From NCBI RefSeq assembly GCF_002776525.5, contig NC_045453.1, positions 37,396,873 to 37,460,872 of the forward strand: a stretch of 64,000 nucleotides of DNA, given 5' to 3'. Below are positions 23,561 through 33,560 of the stretch, in pieces. Within the stretch, counting starts at the first letter, position 1, and the number at the start of each line of letters is the position of its first letter. Source of the stretch: Piliocolobus tephrosceles (Eukaryota; Chordata; Mammalia; Primates; Cercopithecidae). The notes under the pieces are model-generated. The model was not told the origin of the DNA and did not search any database. It saw nothing but the letters and a program-made list of their open reading frames with translations. The translations under genes and the position numbers were made by a program.

Positions 23561-26063
23561 CTGCCAGGCTCACCTGCTCCTGTGCCCCCAACAGCTGCTC
23601 TGTACCTGTCCAGTAGCAGACACCAACCAACACTCACCAAGCCAATTGACAAACACACAGGCAAGGAAAGAACACACCTAGGGGCTGGGCCTCCCAAAGC
23701 AGTGTGACTCCATCACTGTGGATACAACAGCTTCTTTGTTCTTGGTTAAATCACTTTGTTTTGCTATTTTTTCACCATAGTTGAGGGTGAGGAAAGCTTT
23801 ATGTACATTCGGCAAGGCCTATCTTAGCTGGTGAGTCCTCTTTCAATCAATTCTGTATTTTCAGGTGGCTCTTGAACAGAAGGAGCTCTTTTTCCTGCTG
23901 CTGGCCAGGGCAGATGTGTCCTGTACCCCCAAATTGGATAGATTCTGTGAGGCCATGCTTAATACGTGCTACGGGAGGAGACCCTTGTGGGACCCGGGTG
24001 CCTAATAGCAAGCAAACTGCATCAAAGGAATGCCCTGAAGGACCAGCTGCCTGGCCAGCTGTGCAGAAGCAGAGTAAGGGCTCTTTGTGGGCTGGTGCTG
24101 ATCTGCATGACAACTGCCCAGGGAACACAAGCCAGGGTGCAGCACAGAGCTGCCTTTGGTTCAGGCACTTGCCTGAGTGAGTTCCTTTGTTTAAAAGGCA
24201 TTCTTTTCTTAAAATATGAGTGATAAACTGAGAATCACAAAAATGAAATTGCTTACCTTTGTGTTTCCTTCCTCCAGTTCCACATGCTGCAGAATTACAG
24301 AAGTGGTTATTTTTGCAAAAGAACTTTTTTTTGCTCACAGAAAAAAAGCAAATGCAGCAAGAAATATGTTTTCTTGAGCCAAAAAACGAGTTCTTAGGCC
24401 TTTTAGAAAGTGCCAGCAACCATGCTAATAATTAATGACATGTTTAAATGCTCAGTTCTGCACCAGCAATGTTTTCAAGAATCCCAACCTCTTAGTTTTT
24501 CTTGACGTTAGAGCTACACTTGTACAGCAAGAAGAATACAGTCTTCCTTTATCTTAGTGAGGAGGTGCACTGCACTGTTCACTTGGTGCCTGGATTGAAG
24601 TCGATGTCTGTGTCCATTTTTGGAAGCTCGACTTTTTGAGCATATGCTACAAATTCTGGCCTCACAGGTCTTCCTGTAGCAAAGCTTTGTAAAGCTTTTT
24701 CTTTTTCTTTTTTCTTTGTTTAATCTCTAATGGTCCTGAGAACAATCGTGTTTTCCAGCTTTCAGCTGAACTACAATTTTCTTAAAAATACTGAAGCTGC
24801 TGATACCACATTCAGTCATAATAATAGGTAAGTATTATGGGACAATTAACTGGATCGTAGAAATTATTGACTAGATAAAATTCAAAAAGAAGCCACCTGC
24901 TCAGGCAGGACAGGGGTGAGGCAGGTTTCTGGGGGACATGAGGACAGCCAAGTTGGTGACACAATGAGGATGCAGGCTCTGGTGTGGACAGGCTGGGTCA
25001 TTACCCATGGTAGCCGGAAATGCCCAGGAGAATGTAAGGCCAAGTGTGTGTTCAGGTCAAGTGACAATCTACGAACAAGAAGTGGAAGACAGAGGTCAGG
25101 AGAGAGCAGAACAACTGCAGGGCCAGCCATACAGGACAACAAAAGAAAGAGCCACCACATCCTTATGGGCACGTGGGGGGCTTGAACTTTGTTCTGTCTT
25201 ACCTGACTTCTGGCTGTCTGGTGTGTGAATGGGCTGCTCGCTGGTGATGGTTTACGATCTCTCCCCACTGGACAGCATAAACAAAACCTACCTGTGCGAC
25301 TATCTGCTCTAAGCAGCCTTATGGCCCAGGCTCCACACAGGCTCATATTTAGAAAAAAGATCAACTGGACACCTAAAGTCTTGACTTGAACTCTAGATCT
25401 CTAATGTAGGCTCGGGTGATGCAGGAATTCCACATCTTAAAAGACACAGCAAGATTTCCCAGGATCCTATTTTGACATCTCTTTTCTGCTAGAGGGAACC
25501 CGCTTCACACACTCAGGTACCACTCAGCAATACGGGTGATGCCTCCTCCTCCCCGGAGGGCAGAGGCTGATGCAGGTGCATCTCCTCTTCATCGCCCGGA
25601 TAGGTGATTCTGACAAACACTCTCTTCCTTCCAAAGGGTTGGAGAATGGCTGCTGCCTGCAGTGGTGACCAGTTCAGGGATTCCTCTGCCATCTGACTCC
25701 CCTCCCACCCTGCTGTCCACCCACTGGCCCCTTACCCCTTTTTCCTGGGATTATTTTCCAAATAAATGTCCTGACTGAGCTCTCCAGCCCTGGTTTTGGG
25801 AAGGGAGACACAGGCCAAACGTCACATTCTTTCTGGGTATTTTAGCACCTCTGGTCTACTGAGGTGTGACAAATCTTATCCAATTTATCCAATTAAGGTT
25901 TGCGAAATTGTGAACTTGACTGAGGGAAACTATTCCAGCAAAGGATGAGCATGAGAACACCAGATAATAGGTAGTAAAAGCTGCTATTTTGGCTTCCATG
26001 GGGTATTGAGCAAAGAAGATGGGTCTTAGAAGCGTCTGCTGACAAGCACAGTGCTGCGCCGTG
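23561..26063. other. Unique non-coding DNA
   Basis: No gene demonstrated. The 190-codon minus frame at 23847-24419 has no recognisable domain. A short minus-strand stretch at 24582-24719 looks coding-like and is discussed as a finding. Around 25690-25800 the text ending 'gggattattttccaaataaatgtcc' resembles the 3' end of an LTR with its poly-A signal, but I cannot assign a family. Confidence 0.35.
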
Positions 26064-26295
26064 CCCATGGCGACCACAGTTCCTCTTCTGTGTGCCCACG
26101 GCTGTCAGTGCCCCAGACATGCCCATGGCGACCACAGTTCCTCTCCTGTGTGCTCATGTCTGTCAGTGCCCCAGACATGCCCATGGCGACCACAGTTCCT
26201 CTTCTCTGTACTCATGGTTGTCAATGCCCCAGATATGCCCATGGCGAAGACAGTTCCTCTTCTGTGTGCCCACGGCTGTCAGTGCCCCGGACACG
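26064..26295 (+). repeat. 58-bp minisatellite, four copies
   Basis: Four consecutive copies of a 58-base unit starting at 26064, 26122, 26180 and 26238, each beginning 'cccatggcgaccacagttcc' (the last has cgaaga for cgacca). The register is exact; I see only substitutions between copies. Because 58 is one more than a multiple of three, each copy shifts the reading frame by one, so all three plus-strand frames are open and carry the same peptide words in rotated order. That explains three overlapping 79-99 codon frames here; none is a gene on this evidence. Confidence 0.95.
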
Positions 26296-26324
26296 CCTTC
26301 CATGCTCAATGCCAGTATGCTCAC

Positions 26325-26465
26325 TTTCTAGATGGAGAAACTGACATTTCAAGAAGATGAGGAGCTTGTTGAATGTAAGCAAGTAAAGGTCGGATGTGAG
26401 GGAGTTAAACTCACCTGGCCTGCCTCTGAGGCTGGCATCCTCTCCACCATATCATGCTGCACTGC
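26325..26465 (-). repeat. MIR SINE, inverted
   Basis: 'ctttctagatggagaaactgacatttcaag', 'gcttgttgaatgtaagcaagtaaagg', and 'ggagttaaactcacctggcctgcctctgaggctg' follow the inverted MIR order (gatgaggaaactgag, ...aacttgcccaaggtc..., ...gaacccaggtctgtctgactcc). Confidence 0.6.
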
Positions 26466-26944
26466 CCACCCTCTTAGATAGGCCTGGGTGGCTCTTCAGG
26501 AGCCCATATTTTCATACTCTCAGAAGACAAACTAAAGCTGTCCAAGGACTAAGCATAATACTCAAGACATTTTTGGTGTAAGCCATTGAGTAACAAAGTC
26601 CACAGGAGCTAGGGGCAGCCAGATGGAATCAGCCACTGAGATCTGGGGCATCTGATCCAGACACAACAGTGTCTGCTGCACTCAGCCTCTGCCCCCTTGA
26701 AACAAGAAGGTCCCAGCTGAGGGAGAGACATCATTCATGGTCTTAGGTTCTGAGGGTCTTCACATCAGCATCGACTTTGTGCCAAGGATCTAGACTTTGC
26801 CATTTCTCTCAACTTCTCAGAAAAAGCACCAGCAGCTCTTGTCTTGTCAACCATCTTTAAGAACGGTGACCAGCCAGCTCCACTCAGGAAGGCGCTGCCA
26901 GCACTCTGAGCCCAACCTTGCCTCCTACAATGCTAGGCAGCACA

Positions 26945-27065
26945 TAGAATAAGCTCATTTCAGAGGTGAGGAAATCCAGGTGCTGTTAATCAGGATAGAG
27001 TGTAAGTGAGAGCAGCAGACACTTGCCTCCAGCCCAGGCTTGGCTGGCTCTGAGGTGTGAGCTTC
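26945..27065 (-). repeat. Possible MIR fragment, inverted
   Basis: 'gctcatttcagaggtgaggaaatccaggtgctgtta' and the following bases resemble an inverted MIR. Diverged. Confidence 0.35.
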
Positions 27066-27304
27066 TACTCTCGCAGGGAAGCATTCAGCTGATGCCTGAC
27101 AGACAACCCCTATTAATGTTGGTTACTGGGGACCCCACCCCACTTCTCACAAGCAATGTGAAGACAGGAGAGCCACTCTGTTCTCAAAATTCAGCTTCTT
27201 CGTCTTCCGGGATCATTCCAAATGGCCCCATGGAGCTCAAGATTTAATGGGGTTATATTTATAAAGAACTTATCTCATTTCTAGACATGGTCAATTGAAA
27301 AAAA

Positions 27305-27779
27305 AAGGCCACAGATTCCTCCTGTCACTCACTGCAAGCCCATTTCCAATGTGACTTTATAGCCACAGTACAGGATATCTCCCCAACTCCTGAATCTGGC
27401 CTGGGCCACTTGATCTGCTTTGGTCAATGAGATGATGTGACGTCACCCTGAAGAGTCATGCACATTGAGGCTTGCCTTCCCTCATTGCTATCAGGCACCC
27501 CGGAGCCACCACTGGGTGAAGAACTCTGAGCCAGCCTACAGGAAAAGGAGAGATATGGCCCATAGCCAGCCTACTCCCAGAAATGTAAGGTCTTTGGCTG
27601 CCAGCTGACCACAGATGCCTGAGTGAGCCCAGACAGCACTGTATGAGGCAGAGGCAATCCATCCCAGATGGCTCAGCCCATATCATCAACCCACAGCACT
27701 GTGAGCAAATCAATGATTATCATTTTAAGCCACTGATTTTCGGAGTAGTTTGTTCAGCAGCAACAGATAACTGATACAC
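27305..27779 (+). mobile_element. MaLR (MLT1-type) solo LTR
   Basis: The middle has the MLT1 hallmarks 'ggcctgggccacttgatctgctttggtcaatgagatg' and the end has 'cagcactgtgagcaaatcaatgattatcattttaagccactgattttcggagtagtttgttcagcagcaacagataactgatac' as a near-match to the MLT1 3' end (…gttgttttaagccactaagttttggggtggtttgttacgcagcaatagataactgaaac). The LTR is complete at its 3' end and has no internal region. Confidence 0.85.
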
Positions 27780-27884
27780 CAGCACTATAGAAGTTGCTTA
27801 AAACATAGTATCTTTCTCTCCTCCTTGTTTCTTTCCAAAGTGCTGTAACGAATGCATGGGCAACACTGCTGATGCTGGAACTGA

Positions 27885-28167
27885 GCAGACCCAGACGTGC
27901 ACTTGACCCTTTACTTTGGGAGGCTGAGGCAAGAGGAGCACTTGAGAAGTTTGAAACCAGCTTGGGTAACATGGCAAAACCCATGTCTCCACATAAAAAG
28001 AGAAAAAATACAAAAATTTGCCGGGCATGGTGCTGTATCTGTAGTCCCAACTACTCAGGAGGCTGAGGTGAAAGGATCACTAGAGTCCAGGAAGTTGAGG
28101 ATGCAGTGAGCCACAACTGTGCCAGTGCACTGCAGCCTGGGCCACAGCACAACACGCTGTCTCAAAA
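27885..28167 (+). mobile_element. AluJ, 5' end decayed
   Basis: From 'actttgggaggctgaggcaagagg' near 27912, through 'accagcttgggtaacatggcaaaaccc', the middle A-rich linker, 'gccgggcatggtgctgtatctgtagtccc' and 'cactgcagcctgggccacagcacaacacgctgtctc'. The 'ttgggtaacatggc' text and overall divergence fit the J subfamily. Its first 20-25 bases barely match. Its tail runs directly into an L1 3' end. Confidence 0.85.
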
Positions 28168-28169
28168 AA

Positions 28170-28247
28170 CACATTTACCTACGTAACAAAACTGCACATC
28201 CTGCACATGTACCCCTGAACTTAAAAGTTGAGAGTTAAAAAAAAAAA
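28170..28247 (+). mobile_element. L1 3' terminus stub
   Basis: 'acctacgtaacaaaactgcacatcctgcacatgtacccctgaacttaaaagttgag' followed by an A-run is the very end of a primate L1 3' UTR (normally gtaactaacctgcacat.gtgcacatgtaccctaaaacttaaagt). Only about 75 bases of the L1 remain, an extreme 5' truncation, placed at the Alu A-tail. Confidence 0.8.
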
Positions 28248-28701
28248 TGTTGGCTGGAAGGTGTGGCAGTTTGCTCGGTGCCTGAGTGACAGTTCTTACC
28301 AGGACAGGAGGAGGTCCACAGACCTCTCTTAACTCTGAAAGTTCTGTAACCTCCTCTGAGATAAGCATTGTTGAGGTTACCCCAATTTCCAAGAGACTTG
28401 GCAATTTCTACTGTGTCCCATTGCCTAATATGTGACAGCTCCTCACTGACTTTCTTGAAAGTCTCTATTTCAATGCTATATCACAGCATACTAGATAATA
28501 TTTCAAGCCACAATAAGGGAATCACAGGTAAGAGAAACTGCCCATCGTGTGCTGGGCCACTGAGGTTCCCACCAGGAGCCCTTTTGAGCTGCTGCATCTG
28601 CCAGGAGCGGGTGACATCCGTCTCTTTACATACACGTCCCGGCCCTGTGAGTTTCTTTTGCAATGAAGTGTAAGGCCCATTTGAATTGCAGAAACACTAA
28701 G

Positions 28702-28703
<2 letters not shown>

Positions 28704-28746
<43 letters not shown>

Positions 28747-28754
28747 GGGGGGGG
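28704..28754. repeat. (GT)n microsatellite followed by a G run
   Basis: About 21 GT units at 28704-28745, then nine G at 28747-28754 or so with one T between. Pure arrays of this length are usually polymorphic and can form Z-DNA. The Thr/His and Cys/Val frames across it are repeat shadows. Confidence 0.95.
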
Positions 28755-28759
28755 TGTCA

Positions 28760-30549
28760 AGAAAAGACAACAGACTAGACACCTGGGGATATTGCAGCTA
28801 AGTGAGCAGCATGGGACAAATAAAAACAATAGTATATTTTAAAATCCACTACATTGATTTCATGAATTTTCTTCCTTTTTCTCTCAAACTACTGTCTTTC
28901 TTCAATAGACATCAATTTCTTGACACCACAATCCGATGTGGTTTGTTTTCAGTAACTATCAGCTGCTAGGTATTTGTTCAGCACTTGGGATGTACCCAGG
29001 CAAAGAGATGTGCAAGTATAAAACAAGGGAGCCCACCCTGCAACTGGGAAAGAGGAGTTACATGTTCATTCCAAAACAGAGAAACAATGTAAAAACAGGA
29101 AAAAAAAAAAAAAAGTATCCATGCTCCACACATCAGCTGGGAAAGCCTGTGTGTAAAGTTCTGAAGCCTGGAAACTTTCAAAGAATCGAGGGTTTAAAGA
29201 GTCCAGAAGAACTCAATACAGGACACAACTGCAAAAGTATTTTCTTCCTTTAATTTCTGCAACCCTCACTTTTGGAGGGAACACAGCCAGCGGTGACCTG
29301 GGGCCCCACGGGTTAGGCTGCACTCAACAAGGTGCCTGCTTCCTATATTAGGAAGAGTCCACTTTCAAATTCAAACTGCACCCAGGAGACAAAGGCGAGT
29401 CCTGGCTGCAGCCCAGTCAGGTGTTCTCTTGTCAAAACAAAACCTGCCTCAAAAGTCAATTCAGAGACTGGGCAAGTGAAAGAGCAGTGACTTAGAGGCA
29501 GGGAACCGAGCTTGAGGCTACTCCTGCACATTGGGTCACTACGGAATCGTAATTACCCTTTTTAAACTTGAATTTCTTCATCTGATAAATGGGATCAATG
29601 ACGCTCCACCTCAAATGGGTCTAACAGTATCTGCTCAATCTAATGGCTTAGATGGGAAAGTGCTTTATTCAGGAAAGGGCTCCGGAACAGTAAACTGCTT
29701 TCCTAAGGTGTGGTGGCATGTTCTTCCAAGTTGAGAAGTTCCGCTAGATGGGAGAAATGAACAGTACCCGTTTCTGAGTGCTCCAGACTACAGCCTTGCA
29801 GCTCTGGGGACCTAAAGGAAGAAACATCAGGCATGTCTAGCGGGGCTGCAGACATGAAGATGGGGATGGAATTCAGGTGATGGTACTGGTTGCACTCACC
29901 TGCTCCTCCTTCAAATGCCTCCTTCTGGTACTCTGCATTTCAGCATTCTCTTTGGGCTGTGGAGGCTCCCCAAAAGCCACGTCCCCTGAAAGGAACATAG
30001 GAAGGACCTCTTGTTCCCGGCACCACCTTTAACTCCTGCCCCTGCCCACCAGGACACCTGGGCAAGACGCATCGCAATGGTGGGTTACCAGGCAGGAGGG
30101 AGGGCTCTAGGAGGGTGGCGAGCCACTGAACCCTGGAGCCTAACCTTTTCTGACCACCAGAGAAGGAGACTGCGGTGGCAGGACTGGGGCCTCTGCCTAG
30201 TGTTGAAACGGGAGCGCACAGATGCTCTTCTAAATAACTTTTGACCCCCTTTCTGGTAAATCTTTTTTTCATTGTTGATTCTCTATGAAATCTAGACTGC
30301 AAACACTTCCTCCCCTCCTAGAACGCAGACTAGCTTACCACGGCCCTAGTTTCCTTCCAATTCCAACTGGGGCTGGCCCGCCATAGGCCAACAGCAGGCT
30401 AGCTCAGGGCTGAGGGGGTCTCTGGAGTCTCAACTCCGCGCCCGCTTGCTCCTCCATGGTTTAGCTGGTCCGGACTTGAACATTTGCCGGACCCATAAAT
30501 TGGGTCATTTTGAACCTCAAAACCGAACCGGAGCCTGGGGAGGCCTTTA
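28760..30549. other. Unique DNA upstream of the CpG island
   Basis: No repeat except a possible MIR near 29540-29660 ('ttgaatttcttcatctgataaatgggatcaatgac' resembles MIR tttcctcatctgtaaaatgggg). CpG content rises from about 30180 towards the island. A minus-strand CAG|GTGAGT donor-like site sits at 29894-29902 and a weaker GTG|GTAAGC at about 30336-30344, so a minus-strand transcript from the same island cannot be excluded. The 120-codon minus frame at 29940-30302 has no known domain. Confidence 0.4.
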
Positions 30550-31039
30550 GGACCGAGGGGAGCCATCCCTTCCTCTAGTCGGGCAGCAAATTCCTGTCCT
30601 CCTAGTCCCCCGCAGTTACCCCCCCGCCCCCAGCCTTTGTGGCCCTCACATTGTCAGACACCAGCCCCTGGCCACCCTCTGGACGGGATCCCCCGCTAGG
30701 GCCTTCCCTGGTCTGGGGCAAAGTTGGTGGCCACCTTCGCGCGGGCTGCGCCTTCCTCCTCTTCGCTGCTCTCCTCCCCCGGAGCCCGCGCCCGCCGCCT
30801 CCAGCACGCGCGTTGCCAGGCTCCGCAAGCTAAGCTGAGCGGTTAGCCCCAAGGCGCCCCTAGCCCAGCCTGCCGGCCAGGCGCGTGCGACGATAGTCTC
30901 CCAGCACCCCTTCCTCTCCCGAGAGGACTGGGCTCCGCCCCGGCGCCGCAGCTCCAGACTCCCTGCCGCTCGGGCTGCAGCCGCTGCCCCGCGCCCGGCG
31001 CTCGGGGCAGCCGGGGGCGCTGGCGGCTAGCGCAGGGCG

Positions 31040-31204
31040 GGGAGCAGCGGGGGGAGCGGAGCGGCGCGGAAGGGAGGGCAGAGGAGGAGAGAGCCTGGGA
31101 GCGGAGGAGCAGAGGCGGGCGCCGCACCGCCCCGCATGCTCGCTCGCTGGGTAGACTCGCGGGCGGCCGCTTGGGCGCACTTGCCGGGTCACCTTGTCCC
31201 GGAG
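31040..31204 (+). other. Candidate first exon ending at a GTAAGT donor
   Basis: The sequence cccggag|gtaagtcc gives a near-consensus donor with the exon ending at 31204, in the core of the CpG island. The 5' boundary is unknown; 31040 is only a guess placed after the densest GC boxes. An ATG at 31136 opens a frame to the donor, beginning MLARWVDSRA, but its context is unremarkable and the exon could be wholly untranslated. Supported by position and donor only. Confidence 0.4.
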
Positions 31205-31376
31205 GTAAGTCCGGACCTCTCGGCCGCGGGGGCGGGCGGAGGGGCCCGCAGTGGGCGGGGTCGCGGCGGGGGCAGCGAGCTGGCGGCCGGGGCGGGAGGC
31301 TGCCAGGCACTGGCGGGTGTCCTAGTCCTGGCTCCGCCTCGGAGCGCGCAGACCCGGCGGCGGCGTGGCGCCCGCG
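31205..31376 (+). other. Candidate alternative first exon, second GTAAGT donor
   Basis: A second near-consensus donor, cgcg|gtaagtcc, ends an exon at 31376. It either extends the first exon by 172 bases or closes a separate first exon starting inside the GC-box cluster at 31228-31260. 172 is not a multiple of three, so use of one or the other would change any frame read through. Inference from donor sequence only. Confidence 0.3.
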
Positions 31377-33068
31377 GTAAGTCCGGGTGGTCGCCGGGAC
31401 TAGACCTGGGAGACATGGGGTCGGCGGGCGGGAGGGAGAGCTGAGCCGGCGGAGAAGATGCTGAGGAAAGGGTCGGTGCTGGCCCGGGCTGCACCTTGGT
31501 GCCTTGCTACCTCGGGAGACGCGAAGGGGCTGCTGTGCGAAGTCGATGGGAGCTGCTGAGACCGAGAACTGGGAGCGTAGTGGAGCCAGGGTGCCCAGCA
31601 GGGCCATGGGGGCGCGCGGCGGGCCAAGGCTCTGCGGGTCCACGCTACCCCTCGGAGTGACCCGAAGGAGACCAGCCGGGGCTGGTGAGCCGGGCGGCCG
31701 CGGAGCTGGGGACCTAGGTCTGTTTGGGAGTAGGAAGGGAAACAGACTAATCCTCCGAGCGGAGCGGCAGGCAAGGTGCAAGCGCGCTTGGGATGGGGAA
31801 TCCCGACGGGCGACCAGGGCGGAAGCAGGGACTCCGGGAGCCTCCTTCCTCTAGCCAGCACAAGACCTGCCTTCGAAAGCTCTCTGGCCCCTGGCAGCCG
31901 CGACAGCCTGCAGCCCTGGGAGCCACAGCCCAGGCGCCGAGATGGGAGCGAGCACATACGCTCTTTTGGTTCCAGTTTGAATCTCTCTTTTTCCTAGTCG
32001 TGATTTCTGCCTCTTCGTGTGCGCTCTCTGGGCAGTGGGGAGGAAGGAATGGCTCACTGGATGAGTTGGGCACTTTTCTTAGGGAAGGGGCTTTGGTCCC
32101 TTTGCGCTTTTTGCAAGACCCTAGTAGAGTGGCCCTGGCAGCCGAGCTTTGAGGAGGCGGCCAGAGGGGCCGTTTGGCATCTCTGAAAGACGAGAGGAAG
32201 GAGTCTTCTGGTAGTCCTGTTTTTCTTTGGGGGTTTCCTTGCACGCAGAGGTTTGGGCGCTTGGCACCCCGACTTCAGGTGCGCACAGTCCTCCTGCGAC
32301 ATCAGATGCGCTGGCGCCGCGGCGCTCCTGGCTCGGACCTATGCCTGCGACGTCCCTGGCCATGTCCTGGTGTTTAGTGCAGCAGACACCGGCCGAAGGC
32401 TTGGCTGATTGGGGGTGTCGTGGCGGGGAGGTCTGGGCATTACACAGTGGCTCCGTTTTCTGGTTGGAATCAGTTGGTGGGGCGTGCTTGCGCGCGTCTG
32501 TGTATCTGTCCGTTCCCCTCCTACAGCCCAGCGTGGTTGGTCTGAGTCCAAAGAAGGAGGTGGTGTGTGTGCTGCGTAGACCTGCGCCTGTGGGGTGAGC
32601 AGCCTCATAACAGCCCCCAGAGCCGGCCAACTTCTCTGTGCTAGGCTGCGACCTCAGGGGCCCCCGCGTCGGGGATCGGAAGTGGTCTTCAAAGAGGGGT
32701 CTGGGTCTGGAAGTCCTGGCAGCAGCCAAAATGAAAAGAGCTGCCAGGAGGCGGGCGGTGGGCAGTCTGATGTCCGTTCTGGCGCGGACAGGAAGGAACT
32801 GAAGTCGAATTTTTAGATGAATTGCGTGCTGTGTTTGGCGGTGGTGTGGCCCGTTCTTTTGGAGGTCCACACCACAGGTGTGAGGCCTGTGGGCCCTGAG
32901 GAAGCGCCCTCCCCGTGTTTCCTCCCTCCCCTCTCTCTCCATCTCTCCACCGCCCGCCCCTTTCTTTGCGAGGAGCAAGCCTGACTTAGTAGCTGATCGG
33001 CGCCCTCTCTCACCCTGCCCCCGTATCCTGCATGAAAACGCAATCCTCATAATCAGGAAGGCCTTGTT

Positions 33069-33093
33069 AAAAAAAAAAAAAAAAAAAAAAAAG
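33069..33093. repeat. Poly-A tract
   Basis: Twenty-five consecutive A at the right edge of the GC-rich region. Not attached to a recognisable Alu or L1 on its left, so its origin is unclear. Confidence 0.95.
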
Positions 33094-33109
33094 CAAAGAA
33101 AAGATGGAG

Positions 33110-33260
33110 AAACCTGTTTTTAAACTTTTTTATTATGGAAAATTTCAGTGGTACACAGTGGCAGACAGAGAATAGTGCACTGAAGCTTTGTGTACCCCCC
33201 ACCCAGTCACCACCTGCAGTTACCTTTTGTGGCGTTTTGGAGGCCTTATTTGATGAAGTA
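33110..33260 (+). mobile_element. Old LINE-type repeat, left part of a nested pair
   Basis: 'ttttattatggaaaatttcagtggtacacagtggcagacagagaatagtgcactgaa' and 'gtaccccccacccagtcacc' match a common ancient repeat (…attatggaaaatttcaaacatacacaaaagtagagagaatagt…catgtacccatcacccagc…) that I remember as an L1M 3' region but cannot name precisely. It seems to resume at 33445. Confidence 0.5.
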
Positions 33261-33444
33261 TTTCAAAACTCATTCCACAATGCTAAGTATTGGATAGTAT
33301 GTTAATTAGTTCCATTCAGCCGTGACACATTGTATACGCATATCACAGCATCACTTTGTACCCCATAAACATATACAATTATAATTTGTTAATGTCTGAT
33401 AAAAGAAACTAATTCATTAAAAATACAAAATTACTTTGATATAA
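33261..33444 (+). mobile_element. L1 (L1MA-like) 3' end inserted in the older repeat
   Basis: 'gttaattagttccattcagccgtgacacattgtatacgcatatcacagcatcactttgtaccccataaacatatacaattataatttgttaatg' in order matches the 3' end of L1MA-type elements. It is a short 5'-truncated copy with an A-rich end. Confidence 0.75.
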
Positions 33445-33560
33445 ACTTCAAAAAAAAAACATTCCAAACTCACCTCACCTCTAAACACATCCCTCTGTAT
33501 CTGCAGCTGATGATATTTCATGTTATGTTACCTAACTATCAGAAATGTCAGTTTTTAATA
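33445..33560 (+). mobile_element. Old LINE-type repeat, right part
   Basis: 'cattccaaactcacctcacctctaaacacatccctctgtatctgcag' matches the continuation of the outer repeat (aaatcccagacatcat...cacccataaatatttcagtatgtatctc). The two outer parts fit together around the L1 insert. Confidence 0.45.

Larger units (their letters stand above)
30550..32950. promoter_or_regulatory. CpG island, probable promoter of an unidentified gene
   Basis: A long GC-rich stretch with very frequent CpG; the 60 bases 31201-31260 alone contain about eight, against near-absence in most of the window. GC boxes (gggcgg) occur near 31034, 31231 and 31253. I see no convincing TATA box, as expected for a CpG-island promoter with dispersed starts. 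The densest part is 30930-31450. Two plus-strand splice donors fall in it. CpG density declines gradually to about 32950, just before a 25-base A run. Long minus-strand open frames across it (312 codons at 30843-31781, 309 at 32121-33050) have Pro/Arg/Ser-rich composition without domains and are explained by few stops in GC-rich DNA. I do not recognise the gene. Confidence 0.85.

Noticed and set aside
23847..24419. 190-codon minus frame as a gene
   Set aside because: Starts and ends in unremarkable sequence with no domain; the C/F-rich start reflects A/T runs on the other strand.
30843..31781. 312-codon minus-strand open frame in the CpG island
   Set aside because: Composition is Pro/Arg/Ser/Ala-rich with no domain, and GC-rich DNA has few stops. 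The same region has long frames on both strands and in several phases.
32121..33050. 309-codon minus-strand open frame at the right side of the CpG island
   Set aside because: No recognisable domain; it is in the same phase as the previous one but separated by stops. Codon make-up changes along its length as the base composition changes, as expected by chance.
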